IMG/VR virus record: IMGVR_UViG_3300032220_000127
Span: 1 to 25,983 of that record
DNA from: a virus
Reading direction: 5' to 3' (one strand)
DNA: 25,983 nt
The notes below the pieces were generated by a model. It saw nothing but the letters and a program-made list of their open reading frames with translations, was not told the origin of the DNA and searched no databases. Numbering within the stretch: position 1 is the stretch's first letter; each line of letters opens with the position of its first letter. This document shows, piece after piece, positions 15,125-24,765 of this stretch. Position numbers and translations under genes: made by a program.

Positions 15125-18100
15125 ATGGCACAAAAATATGAACTTCCTAATGGTAAATACATTGAGGTAGAAGATGATTTTATTGGGTCACAAGAAGAAA
15201 AAGAATTATTAGACCAGTTTAATCAAAGACAACCAGTACAATCTGCTCAACCAATACAACAAAATGATGTTGTACCTGAAGGCAAAGAGAATAATTGGTT
15301 ATATGATACTGCTGTAGTTGCTCCATACGAAGGTGCAAGAAAGTTCATAAATTCGTCAGGAAGACTAATTGAGGATTTAGGTGACACTTTAGGAGAAGTC
15401 ACTAATATTTATGGTGTAGCTTTAGGAGAAAAAGCTAATAATGGCTTAATAGAGCTTGTTTCTTACGATGAAGCTAAAGCAAAGGGTTTAAAAGACCCAA
15501 TATTTGGTGAAACAGGAAAAAGAGATTTTAATTCAATAAGAGGGTTTTTTTACGACCCATCAAGACCTGACAACGATGATTACACTACTAGTATGGTTGG
15601 TAGCTTTGTTGAAGCAGGAACTCAATTTCTATTAGGTTATGCAACAGGTGGTAAAATATTATCGCAATTTGGAGCAGTAGCACCAATAACTACAGCTCAA
15701 AAAATAGCTCAAACAACAACACAAGGAGCTATTGCAGACTTTATTGCATTTGATGAAAACTCAGGAAGATTTGCTGATGTTGTAACCGAATTTGCACCAG
15801 ATTTTGGAAATACGTTTTTATCATACCTACAAACAAATAAAGACGACACTTGGTATGAAGGTAGACTAAAAAATTCCATAGAAGGTATTGGTCTTGGACT
15901 AATGGCAGAAGTTCTTTTTAAAGTAGCCAAAGTTTCAAAAAGTAAAATTAGCAACACATATAATGAAGTTGATTTAAAAGCTGATGAAGTAATTATTGGT
16001 AAATCACAAGAAGCAATTATTGGAGTAAAAAATAAATTAGACGAAGCTCAGACAATCGGTGAGAAAATGAAGATTGTTAATGAAGCTCTAGAAAATGTAG
16101 ATGGACTAAGTCCAGCTCCTAAACAAATTTCAAAAGAAGAAAAAGTAATATTATTAAATAAAATTGCTCAAGAAGATTTATTAGTAAACTTTGATAAGTG
16201 GAAAGCAGGGGAAATGTCTGCTGAGGAAGCATTTAGTATTCCTAGAAGCTGGATTAACCTTGATACCTTTGATAAAAAATTAACAACACAAGAATTAGTT
16301 AATACTACTACTTCAATTATAGAAGCTGTTAAAAAAAGTTATAATCAAGTAGATAAGAAATTTTCTGACGAAGTTATTAAAAGAAAAGCAATACTTGAGT
16401 ATGGTGGAGACTTAAATAAAGTTTATCAAGATTTTGCTGATTTAACAAAAACATTTCAAGAAAAAGAAATTGCACCTCTAATATATCAACATGAGATAAC
16501 ATTAAATTCTCTAGTTAATATGTTAGCTCCTATGGTTCGTCAGTCTAAAATGGGATTACGACCACAAGCAGAAATTGACCAATTAATTAATTTGATTGGT
16601 GCTATGCAAAATAATCGTAAGATTGTTGCTAGTGAATTTGGTGGTGGCTTAAAAACATTTGGACAAACTAAAGAAGAATTTATTCAATCTAATATTCTTC
16701 AAGAAAATTTAAGAAAAGCTGTTGGTGAGTTTGAAAATTTTAGTTCTAAAGACCCAGAAGCTAAAGCAAAACTTTTAGATAAATTAGCTTCTTTAGATAA
16801 ACCTGATGTTACTAGAAGAATTTTAAATTTTGCTTTAAGCAATAAGGTTTGGGACATTGCAAACGAAGTATGGATTAATGCTTTATTATCTAATCCAAAA
16901 ACACAATTAATTAATGCTTTTTCAAACGCAATAACAGCTATTGCTAGACCTGTTGAAGATATAATGGGTTCTAAATTATCTGCTTGGTTAGATGGAGATA
17001 ATCTTGCAAAGAAAGCTGTTTATGAAGGACAGATTAATGAAGCCAAATCAACATTCGCAGGATTATTTAGTTATTTAAGAGATGCTACGAAATACACTGG
17101 CACTGCTTTAAAAAATGGTGAGCTTGTATTAGATGCAACTACAAAAGCAGATACAGCAACTTCTAGAGCTACTGGTACAGGAACAATAGGTAATATAGTT
17201 AGATTACCAACAAGATTTTTAAATGCTACTGACGAGTTTTTTAAACAAATTAATTACAGAGCTAAATTAAGTTCATTAGCATTACAAGCTGGTGAAGCTA
17301 AAGGATATAAAGGAAAAGATTTAGATAGTTTTGTTAAAGAATATATTAGACAAGGTTTTGACGAACAAGGTTTAAGAGGAACAAATCTTGAAGCATTAAA
17401 GTATGCACAAGAAAATACTTTTACTAATGAACTAACTGGTTTTGCTAAAAAGTTTCAAGACGCAATTAATACTTACCCAGCATTAAAACAATTCTTTCCA
17501 TTCGTAAGAACACCATTCCAATTAGCTAAAGCTATTGCTGACAGAACTGTTGGTGGAGTTACTTATAATCTTGACCATTTATTCGGAAGGTCAGGCGACC
17601 CAAGAATGATTGCTAAAGTTAGAGGTCAGACTGCTATGGGTGGAATATTATTAACTTCTGCTTCAGCACTATACCAACTTGGAATGATTAGTGGTTCAAC
17701 AAACCAAAAAGGTGATGGTAAAGCATTAGATAAATATACTGATGCTGAGTTATTAAGACTTAAAAAATCAGAAACTAACTTTAAACCTTACTCATTTAAT
17801 TTTGGAGATACTCAAATTCAATTTGGAAGATTAGACCCTTATGGTGCTTTCTTTGGAATTGTTGCAGATTTTATGAGTATTAGAGACAGACTAACTCAAG
17901 AACAAATTGAAAGAGTTGGTGCTGATATGAATTTATTCTTAGCAGGACAAATGGACAGTAATCCTATTCCTTTTGCTGACAGACAATTAATAAATGCTAG
18001 AGCAGGTATTAATTCTTTACAAACAAACATTTTAAATAAAACTTATTTTCAAGCCATACAAGAAATTGTAGATGCAGTATTTGACCAAGATGGCACTACT

Positions 18101-18817
18101 GCAAGTAAATATTTTACAAATAAAGTTGGAAGTTTTGTACCTAATATTATTTCTAAAATTAATAATGACCCATACCTAAGAGACGCACAAGGTATTATTG
18201 ATGAAGTTATAGGTAAAAGATTAGGAGTGGGAACACCACCATCACCTAAATATAATTTTATGGGTGAAGCTCATAAAGCTAGTGATGAAGATTCAATTCA
18301 AAGATTTTTTAATAATTTTTTAAATCCACTTTCAATAGGTGATAAAACTAATGACCCTGTTGCAATGGAAATTTTAAGATTAGGAAAAGCCCCAACAACT
18401 TTAAAAAAGTTTCAAGATGGAGTTGATTATACTGAATATAAGTTTGGTAAAAACACAGCTTATGACAAAATTAATCAATTATTAAATACTACAAAAATTG
18501 AAGGTTTAACTTTAAAAGAAAAATTAGCAGACGTAATACAATCAGAAGATTATCAAAATTTATCAGACCCAATTAAATTAGCTCAAGGCATCTCTGATGA
18601 TGGAACTAAATATAAGCGAATAAATTATATTTATGAAATTTACAAAACTAGAGCTGAAGCATTATTTGAACAAGAAAAAAGTAACTACAAGAATATAAAT
18701 AATCCTGACAGAAATCTTTTTAGTGATGTTCAAAAACAAAAAAGAAATAAACAAGTAATAGGTGGAAGTAGAGATTTAGACAGACTTCAACCATTAATTA
18801 ACTTTTACCAAGAATAA
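15125..18817 (+). CDS. Large internal virion/ejection protein (T7 gp16-like), without visible transglycosylase
   Basis: At 1230 aa this is the largest gene in the window and fills the gp16 place. T7 gp16 (1318 aa) crosses the inner membrane and pulls in DNA, and its N-terminus is a lytic transglycosylase. Here the N-terminus is different: KYELPNGKYIEVEDDFIG, then WLYDTAVVAPYEGARKFI, then a hydrophobic Gly/Ala region (about 157-207) that could insert in membrane. I do not find the E-S-x-F and G-x-M-Q-x elements of the transglycosylase. The C-terminal half has FFPFVRTPFQLAKAIADRTV and NFKPYSFNFGDTQIQFGRLDPYGAFFGIVAD, patterns I associate with large phage ejection or polyvalent proteins. The function is inferred mainly from position. 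Confidence 0.85.
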   Translation: MAQKYELPNGKYIEVEDDFIGSQEEKELLDQFNQRQPVQSAQPIQQNDVVPEGKENNWLYDTAVVAPYEGARKFINSSGRLIEDLGDTLGEVTNIYGVALGEKANNGLIELVSYDEAKAKGLKDPIFGETGKRDFNSIRGFFYDPSRPDNDDYTTSMVGSFVEAGTQFLLGYATGGKILSQFGAVAPITTAQKIAQTTTQGAIADFIAFDENSGRFADVVTEFAPDFGNTFLSYLQTNKDDTWYEGRLKNSIEGIGLGLMAEVLFKVAKVSKSKISNTYNEVDLKADEVIIGKSQEAIIGVKNKLDEAQTIGEKMKIVNEALENVDGLSPAPKQISKEEKVILLNKIAQEDLLVNFDKWKAGEMSAEEAFSIPRSWINLDTFDKKLTTQELVNTTTSIIEAVKKSYNQVDKKFSDEVIKRKAILEYGGDLNKVYQDFADLTKTFQEKEIAPLIYQHEITLNSLVNMLAPMVRQSKMGLRPQAEIDQLINLIGAMQNNRKIVASEFGGGLKTFGQTKEEFIQSNILQENLRKAVGEFENFSSKDPEAKAKLLDKLASLDKPDVTRRILNFALSNKVWDIANEVWINALLSNPKTQLINAFSNAITAIARPVEDIMGSKLSAWLDGDNLAKKAVYEGQINEAKSTFAGLFSYLRDATKYTGTALKNGELVLDATTKADTATSRATGTGTIGNIVRLPTRFLNATDEFFKQINYRAKLSSLALQAGEAKGYKGKDLDSFVKEYIRQGFDEQGLRGTNLEALKYAQENTFTNELTGFAKKFQDAINTYPALKQFFPFVRTPFQLAKAIADRTVGGVTYNLDHLFGRSGDPRMIAKVRGQTAMGGILLTSASALYQLGMISGSTNQKGDGKALDKYTDAELLRLKKSETNFKPYSFNFGDTQIQFGRLDPYGAFFGIVADFMSIRDRLTQEQIERVGADMNLFLAGQMDSNPIPFADRQLINARAGINSLQTNILNKTYFQAIQEIVDAVFDQDGTTASKYFTNKVGSFVPNIISKINNDPYLRDAQGIIDEVIGKRLGVGTPPSPKYNFMGEAHKASDEDSIQRFFNNFLNPLSIGDKTNDPVAMEILRLGKAPTTLKKFQDGVDYTEYKFGKNTAYDKINQLLNTTKIEGLTLKEKLADVIQSEDYQNLSDPIKLAQGISDDGTKYKRINYIYEIYKTRAEALFEQEKSNYKNINNPDRNLFSDVQKQKRNKQVIGGSRDLDRLQPLINFYQE

Positions 18818-18820
18818 CTA

Positions 18821-21800
18821 ATGCCAACATATTTCGCACAAGTTACCTACACAGGTAACGGAAGCACGACTTCTTATGCTATTCCGTTTTCTTATATAGA
18901 TAGCTCTCACGTTAAAGCATACATAAATGGAACTATAACTTCCGCATTTACTGTAAGTACATCAACACTAGTATTTACTTCAGCTCCAGCTAATGGTGCT
19001 ACTATAAGAATAGAAAGACAAACACCTCTTGATGCAAGACTAGTAGATTTTGCTGATGGTTCAGTTCTTACTGAAGCAGACTTAGATAGGTCAGCTAATC
19101 AAAATTTCTTTATTGCTCAAGAAGTAGCCGATGATGCCATTAACAATATGGCGGTTGATACAGACGACAAGTACAACGCACAGTCTAAAGTAATTAAAAA
19201 TTTAGCTAACCCTGTTAATGCTAACGATGCAGTAAATAAAACATATTTAGAAAACACTTGGTTAAGCACAGCAGATAAAGCAACATTAACAAACTTAAAT
19301 TCAAACATAGCAAGTGTTAATACAGTCAATACAAACATTGCTAATGTAAACACAGTAGCTTCAGATTTAAACGAAGCAGTATCAGAAATTAATACAGTCG
19401 CAGTAGATATTACAAACGTAAATACAGTTGGAACAAACATAGCCAACGTAAATACTGTTGCAGGTAATAATGCTAACATCACTACTGTAGCAGGTGCTAA
19501 TGCTAATATAACAACTGTCGCAGGAGCTAATGCAAACATTACTACTGTAGCTGGTCAAATTACACCTACAAATAATATTTCTACAGTTGCAGGTGCAGTT
19601 GCTAATATAGGAACTGTCGCAACAAACGTAGCCAATGTTAATATAGTTGGTGGAGCTATTGCTAACGTAAATACTGTAGCAGGAGCAAATGCAAATATTA
19701 CAACAGTTGCAACAGCTAATACTAATATTGGAACAGTTGCTACTAACGTAGCTAATGTAAATTTAGTAGGTGGTTCTATTGCTAATGTTAATACAGTCGC
19801 AACAAATGTCGCTAACGTAAATACTGTAGCTGGTAACAATGCCAATATAAACACAGTAGCAGGTGCTAACGCAAACATTACAACAGTTGCAGGAATATCA
19901 GGTGCAATAAGTACAGTTGCTTCTAATGCAGGTAACATTTCAACAGTTGCTACCGATATTGCAAAGGTAATTACTGCGGCTAATGATTTAAACGAAGCCA
20001 CTTCAGAAATTGAAGTTGTAGCAAATGCTATAGCTAATGTTGATACAGTTGGTAGTGCTATTGCAAATGTAAATACAGTAGCAACTAATATTGCAAATAT
20101 AAATTCTGTTAATTCTAATAGTACAAATATAAATTCAGTAGCAGGTAACTCTACTAATATAAATTCAGTTGCTTCAAACTCTGCAAATATAAATTCTGTT
20201 GCAGGTTCTATAGCTAACGTAAATGCAGTTGGGACTAATATTGGTTCAGTAAATGACTTTGCCGCAAGGTACAGAGTAAGTGCAACAGCTCCTACTACAA
20301 GTTTAGATTTAGGAGATTTATATTTCGACACTACTTCAAACACAATGAAGGTGTACTCTAGTGGTGGATTTATAAATGCAGGTTCTTCAGTTAATGGTAC
20401 AGCAAATAGATATAAATATACTGCAACAGCTTCACAAACTACATTTACAGGAGCAGACGATAACTCAAACACACTTGCTTATGATGCAGGATTTTTAGAT
20501 GTTTATTTAAATGGAATTAAATTAGTTAATAATTCAGACTTTACAGCATCTTCTGGTTCATCAATAGTTTTAGCAATAGGAGCTTCTGCTTCTGATATTT
20601 TAGAAGTTATTGCTTATGGAACTTTCCAATTAGCTAACTTTAGTATTGCTGATGCCAATGACGTTCCACCTTTAGGAACTGCTGGACAAGTTTTAAAAGT
20701 TAATTCTGGTGCAACTGCATTAGAATATGGAACAATAGATTTAACAAATTTAAATGCTACAAATTTAACTTCAGGAACTTTACCTGATGCTAGATTTCCA
20801 GCTACATTACCTGCAACAAGTGGTGCTAATTTAACTTCTTTAAACGCAAGTAATTTATCTTCAGGAACAGTATCTACAGCAAGATTAGGAACTGGAACTG
20901 CTAATGCTACAAATTTTTTAAGAGGAGATAATTCTTGGCAAACTATTTCAACTTCTCCTTCACAATTAGTAAGTTCAATTCCTTTAGCAAGTGGGGCTTC
21001 TTATACTGCTGGACAACTTGCTTCAATAAATGCAGTTGGAGAAATTACTTCACTCCCTGTTTTAAATACTTTTGGAACAACAAGAACAAATTCAGTTATC
21101 ACAGCTTATGATGCTATATCTGATGATGGTAGTACAGCACTAAAATTAGTACAAACAAGTCCATCTGGTGGTAGTTCAAGGACTTTAACAATTACTGGAG
21201 TTGCTTTATCAAATTCAGCAAATCCTACAAATGGTGGGACAACAGTAGTAGTAACAAATAATGCTCAATATGGTTTTACTGGTCTTGCTACTAGTATAGT
21301 TACACCAACTTCTTTAGGTAATAATAAATTTTTAATTACTTTTGCTACAAGTTATAGTTATGCAGATGGTTGCGGAAGTACTTCTACATGGAGAAGCATA
21401 ACTTTTATAGTTGAAGTAAATGCAAGTACAGGAAACCTTACCAAAGGAAATGAAATAACATATTCTGGTGCAGGTAATAATCCAGCAGGATTTCAAAATT
21501 ATGAAAATGCACGATTAACAAAAGATATAATTTATTTTAGAATTCGTGCCGCTAATGGTACTGGTTCTAATATTACTGGTATAATAACATGGACTGGAAC
21601 AACAATTACACTTACATCTGATTTAGATGCTTCTGGATTTAGTGGTGCTAATGGTAGAAATATAATATTAACTTCTAGTAATATTTTAGGTTTTGGAACA
21701 GGTGCTAGTTGGAAAACCGCAACTTGGACTGCTTCTCCAGTAGGTATAGGTACAGTTTCAACAACTACTCAAATAGCTGATTATCAAGATGAAGGTAACT

Positions 21801-22417
21801 GGGCTAAAATGTGTGCTTTTGGAACAGATGCACCTGAGTATGTTATAGCTACTTACAGAAATACTGATTTTATACGTAGATATATAACTTATTCAGTTAA
21901 TCAAACTACTGGTGCATTAACACAAGTTGAAACAGGCACTTTATTAAGTTTAAATAATTATGATGCTTCTATGTATGTCTTTAAAGATAAAAATTCTTTT
22001 GTAGCTGTTAATGGAGCTAGTAGTGGTACATTAAGTTTTACGAATGGAACTAAAAATACACCTGCATTTAATACTCCATATTCTTTAACTACAGTAAGAT
22101 ATAACAGTGGTGATTTATTTTATAATTTTAGTACAGATATTTACAGCTACCCAACAAATACTGGGTACACAGTTAATGCTTATGCTACAAATGTTTTTAA
22201 TTTTATTGGAGTTGTAAAAACAACAGACAGTACATCTCCGATTGATATAGTAACGAATGGTGTTGCAGGTGGGTTTACAGGTTTAACTGCTGGTGTTTTA
22301 TACTATACAACAACTCCAGCAGATGGAAGTGTCTCAACTTCTTCTGCGTCTGGTATATTAGTTGGTAAAGCAATATCAACAACAGAAATTCTATTAATGA
22401 AATCTAACTCAAATTAA
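18821..22417 (+). CDS. Tail fibre 1 (T7 gp17-like anchor, repeat shaft, receptor-binding tip)
   Basis: The 1198-aa protein has four parts. Residues 1-150 are the T7-type fibre anchor (YTGNGSTTSYAIPFSYIDSSH, RQTPLDARLVDFADGSVLTEADLDRS, LANPVNANDAVNKTYLE), which attaches to the tail. Residues about 158-478 are a shaft of decapeptide repeats. Residues about 528-603 form a module common in marine phage fibres (YKYTATASQTTFTGADDNSN, VYLNGIKLV, ILEVIAYGTF). After SGT-x-x-x-AR linkers (651-690), residues about 711-1198 are a beta-rich tip, ending with NFIGVVKTT, GGFTGLTAGVLYY and GKAISTTEILL. This tip resembles that of the second fibre at 22987-24762. It probably binds the cell-surface receptor. Confidence 0.93.
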   Translation: MPTYFAQVTYTGNGSTTSYAIPFSYIDSSHVKAYINGTITSAFTVSTSTLVFTSAPANGATIRIERQTPLDARLVDFADGSVLTEADLDRSANQNFFIAQEVADDAINNMAVDTDDKYNAQSKVIKNLANPVNANDAVNKTYLENTWLSTADKATLTNLNSNIASVNTVNTNIANVNTVASDLNEAVSEINTVAVDITNVNTVGTNIANVNTVAGNNANITTVAGANANITTVAGANANITTVAGQITPTNNISTVAGAVANIGTVATNVANVNIVGGAIANVNTVAGANANITTVATANTNIGTVATNVANVNLVGGSIANVNTVATNVANVNTVAGNNANINTVAGANANITTVAGISGAISTVASNAGNISTVATDIAKVITAANDLNEATSEIEVVANAIANVDTVGSAIANVNTVATNIANINSVNSNSTNINSVAGNSTNINSVASNSANINSVAGSIANVNAVGTNIGSVNDFAARYRVSATAPTTSLDLGDLYFDTTSNTMKVYSSGGFINAGSSVNGTANRYKYTATASQTTFTGADDNSNTLAYDAGFLDVYLNGIKLVNNSDFTASSGSSIVLAIGASASDILEVIAYGTFQLANFSIADANDVPPLGTAGQVLKVNSGATALEYGTIDLTNLNATNLTSGTLPDARFPATLPATSGANLTSLNASNLSSGTVSTARLGTGTANATNFLRGDNSWQTISTSPSQLVSSIPLASGASYTAGQLASINAVGEITSLPVLNTFGTTRTNSVITAYDAISDDGSTALKLVQTSPSGGSSRTLTITGVALSNSANPTNGGTTVVVTNNAQYGFTGLATSIVTPTSLGNNKFLITFATSYSYADGCGSTSTWRSITFIVEVNASTGNLTKGNEITYSGAGNNPAGFQNYENARLTKDIIYFRIRAANGTGSNITGIITWTGTTITLTSDLDASGFSGANGRNIILTSSNILGFGTGASWKTATWTASPVGIGTVSTTTQIADYQDEGNWAKMCAFGTDAPEYVIATYRNTDFIRRYITYSVNQTTGALTQVETGTLLSLNNYDASMYVFKDKNSFVAVNGASSGTLSFTNGTKNTPAFNTPYSLTTVRYNSGDLFYNFSTDIYSYPTNTGYTVNAYATNVFNFIGVVKTTDSTSPIDIVTNGVAGGFTGLTAGVLYYTTTPADGSVSTSSASGILVGKAISTTEILLMKSNSN
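19292..20254 (+). repeat. Decapeptide (30-nt) tandem repeat in the fibre shaft, about 32 units
   Basis: Residues about 158-478 of tail fibre 1 repeat with a strict period of ten. The consensus is x-[IA]-A-N-[IV]-[NT]-T-V-A-[GT], for example NVANVNTVAG, NNANINTVAG and ANANITTVAG. Two units with DLNEA-x-SEI (182-190 and 389-397) break the consensus without changing the period, which suggests a larger internal duplication of about 207 residues. The DNA copies differ at many third positions. The period fits a beta-solenoid or fibrous trimer rather than a heptad coiled coil. Confidence 0.9.
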
Positions 22418-22419
22418 AT

Positions 22420-22680
22420 ATGACAATACAATTTAAAAATATAGAAGAAATAAGAGCTTACGCAAAACAACAGCTAGAAAAAACTGATTATGCTGTTTTA
22501 CCAGATACAAATATAGCTAATAAAATTGAATTTATAGGATATAGAAGTTTTATAAGATTATTGTATTTAAAACCTAATTATACACCTTTTCCTGAAGAAC
22601 CAACTCCTATTTGGAATGAACCAAATACGATTATGTCAAATATACAAAATCAACCTAAGACAGACATACCAACAGAATAA
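22420..22680 (+). CDS. Tail-fibre assembly chaperone-like protein 1, 86 aa
   Basis: It starts two bases after the fibre 1 stop. The pattern is IEEIRAYAKQQLEKTDYAVLP, D-x-NIANKIEFIGYRSFIRLLY, then PFPEEPTPIW. It matches the usual plan of phage tail-fibre assembly chaperones: a helix, T-D-[WY], an asparagine and E-[FW], YRxxxR, then a proline-rich end with W. It also resembles the gene after the second fibre (24766-24987), including TDY, D-x-NI-x-N, EF-x-x-YR-x-[FY]-IR and PxPIW. I infer it helps fold or attach the fibre encoded just upstream. Its last base is shared with the cupin start (TAATG). Confidence 0.65.
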   Translation: MTIQFKNIEEIRAYAKQQLEKTDYAVLPDTNIANKIEFIGYRSFIRLLYLKPNYTPFPEEPTPIWNEPNTIMSNIQNQPKTDIPTE

Positions 22681-22961
22681 TGGTTATAAATATTCCATCA
22701 AAATATTCCTTTAATTATGAGGGTACTACAATAAATATCTTTCACGCAAATAAAGGCGAAGGATTACCTAAGCACGAGCATTTATATTCTCATGCTACAA
22801 TGTGTCATTCAGGAAGTTGTATTGTAAGAAAAGAAAATAAAGAATTTGTAATTAATAAAGAACATACACCAGTAAATCTAAAAGAAAAAGAGTGGCACGA
22901 AATAGAAGCACTTGAAGATAACACAGTATTTGTGAATATTTTTTCACAAGGTAAAAATTAA
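22680..22961 (+). CDS. Small single-domain cupin, 93 aa
   Basis: The cupin metal-binding motif is visible: G28-LPK-H32-E-H34-LYS-H38, with G45 closing motif 1, and H73 (EWHEIEA) in motif 2. A histidine stands where motif 1 usually has glutamate, so the site could bind a metal with four histidines. Short beta strands fill the rest. Its substrate is unknown. Small cupins occur in marine phage genomes, sometimes near tail genes, and may modify a sugar or a protein or act as a binding domain. It is coupled to the chaperone-like gene by TAATG and sits between the two fibre cassettes. Confidence 0.72.
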   Translation: MVINIPSKYSFNYEGTTINIFHANKGEGLPKHEHLYSHATMCHSGSCIVRKENKEFVINKEHTPVNLKEKEWHEIEALEDNTVFVNIFSQGKN

Positions 22962-22986
22962 AACAACAATTAACAATTAATAATAA

Positions 22987-24762
22987 ATGACTAAAGCACG
23001 AGATATATCCAGTCTAATAGGAGCAGGTGGCATTATAGATAATTCTAAAATTACTTTAGATGCTAACGAGATACCTAATTTAGACACAGCTAAGATTACG
23101 ACAGGCGAATTAGCAAATGCTAGAATAGCAGATTTACCTGCAAGTAAAATTACTTCAGGTACTATTGCGTCTGCTAGAATAAATAACGCATCATTAAATG
23201 CGATTACAGCTTTACCTGAAGGAGTGGGTGGTGGAAATAACTGGTCTGCAAATAGACCAAATCCTAACGCATTATCTTTAACAGCAGGAAAAGCCGCATC
23301 AATGAGTGGTACAAACTTAGCATTAAAAACAATGCCTGTAGCAAATACTTTTGGAACTGAATATCTTTCATCACAACAAGCAGATTATTATAGTGGCATT
23401 TCTACAGATGGAAGTAGAGCTTTACACATTTCACAAGTTGTTAATGGCACTTTTAATAATGGAACTCCAACTAATATAACTTGGACATTTAGAGGTTATG
23501 CCATTTCTCAAAGTGCAAACCCAACTAGAGGAACTGTTACTGTAACGCAAAATGCTACCACTCCAGGTGTACCTACAAGCCAAAACCCTTATGGTTTAAT
23601 TTCTTTAACAATTTACCCTTTAGACGAAACAAGATTTTTAATTACAATAACATCTGCCGCAACTGGTTATGACTCTGAAGTTATTCCCTCTAGCGGTAGT
23701 AAAGTTCTTGTTGTTATTATAACTGTTGATGCTTCAGGAAATTGCACTAAAGGAACTTCCCTAGAACTTTCAGGTGGAAATGTAGGGGGATATGCAACTT
23801 GGAATTATGCCGCAAAAGTAAGTCGTGGAAATATTACAAATCCATTACAAGAGGGACAATTATTAATTTTTGCAAGAGCGAATAATTCTTATACAATATA
23901 TAAAATTCCATCTTCAGGAATGGTTATAACTTCTCATGGAACAGATACTAAAGTAAATAACTGGACTGGATTACAGTATGTGTTTTTTGATGAAACAGCA
24001 GGAGTAGTTTCTGGTGTAACAGATGATGGAAAATTAAGAACTGCTAACTGGACAAGTGGAACTACATTAGGAACACACACAGATAGTGCAACTTTTACTC
24101 CAAACTTAAACGGAGCTGTAACTTGGATTCCAATTACAAAACAAAAAATTATTGCAAGATATAATCAAACACCTTCTACACCAACTTATCGTGCATTTAC
24201 TTTGGCTACAAACGGAGTTCTTACTCATACAAGTACAAATGATACTCCAATGACAACAATAGAGAACTTTACTGAACCAGCTTATTTAGCATATTCATCT
24301 AATAGTACTGGAACGACAATGTTAAATTCTGCTTTTAAATCATTTTCTTTTGACCAAACAACAGTAAATTATTTAGGTCAAAACTTTGACACTCCAGTTG
24401 TTACAGGTCATTTTGGTTATCAATTTGTGGCAGTAAGAAACTTATCAAGTAATACATATTTAGTTTTCTATTATTCATCAACAGACAACTCAAACTATTA
24501 CATGCGTCAAAAATTATTTACTATTAATGCTTCAGCTTCAAATGCTTTTAATTTTGCAGGAATAGTTAAAACATCAGGTAGTGGTGCAACAGTTCCTTTT
24601 TTCATTAGAGGAATAGTTGGTGGATTTAGTGGTTTAACAACAGGTGCATCTTACAAATTAAAAAATGATTACTCAGGAGACTTAGTAATTTCTTCTGATG
24701 CTACAGCTATAGGAAGTACATTAGGTACAGCAGTAAGTGAAACTGAAATTAACTTAGGATAA
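22987..24762 (+). CDS. Tail fibre 2 / second receptor-binding protein
   Basis: The 591-aa product lacks the T7-type anchor. It begins MTKARDISSLIGAGG, a start I know from marine phage tail proteins, followed by linkers of the form I-T-x-G-x-x-x-x-ARI (about 37-65) like those inside fibre 1. From about residue 115 to the end it resembles the fibre 1 tip: PVANTFGTEYL against PVLNTFGTTRT, SANPTRG against SANPTNG, and at the end NFAGIVKTSG, GGFSGLTTG and GTAVSETEINL. It probably forms a second receptor-binding spike or a branch on fibre 1. Its upstream leader is short and A/C-rich without a Shine-Dalgarno. Confidence 0.85.
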   Translation: MTKARDISSLIGAGGIIDNSKITLDANEIPNLDTAKITTGELANARIADLPASKITSGTIASARINNASLNAITALPEGVGGGNNWSANRPNPNALSLTAGKAASMSGTNLALKTMPVANTFGTEYLSSQQADYYSGISTDGSRALHISQVVNGTFNNGTPTNITWTFRGYAISQSANPTRGTVTVTQNATTPGVPTSQNPYGLISLTIYPLDETRFLITITSAATGYDSEVIPSSGSKVLVVIITVDASGNCTKGTSLELSGGNVGGYATWNYAAKVSRGNITNPLQEGQLLIFARANNSYTIYKIPSSGMVITSHGTDTKVNNWTGLQYVFFDETAGVVSGVTDDGKLRTANWTSGTTLGTHTDSATFTPNLNGAVTWIPITKQKIIARYNQTPSTPTYRAFTLATNGVLTHTSTNDTPMTTIENFTEPAYLAYSSNSTGTTMLNSAFKSFSFDQTTVNYLGQNFDTPVVTGHFGYQFVAVRNLSSNTYLVFYYSSTDNSNYYMRQKLFTINASASNAFNFAGIVKTSGSGATVPFFIRGIVGGFSGLTTGASYKLKNDYSGDLVISSDATAIGSTLGTAVSETEINLG

Positions 24763-24765
24763 TTT

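Noticed and set aside
19292-20254. A 30-nt periodic repeat that could suggest a CRISPR-like array
   Set aside because: Units are contiguous, coding and variable at synonymous sites, with no spacers. It is a protein repeat in the fibre shaft.
19117-20472. Two long antisense frames (140 and 305 codons) opposite the fibre shaft
   Set aside because: They arise because the sense decapeptide repeats rarely use codons whose complement is a stop. Their products mirror the repeat and have no independent features or ribosome binding sites.
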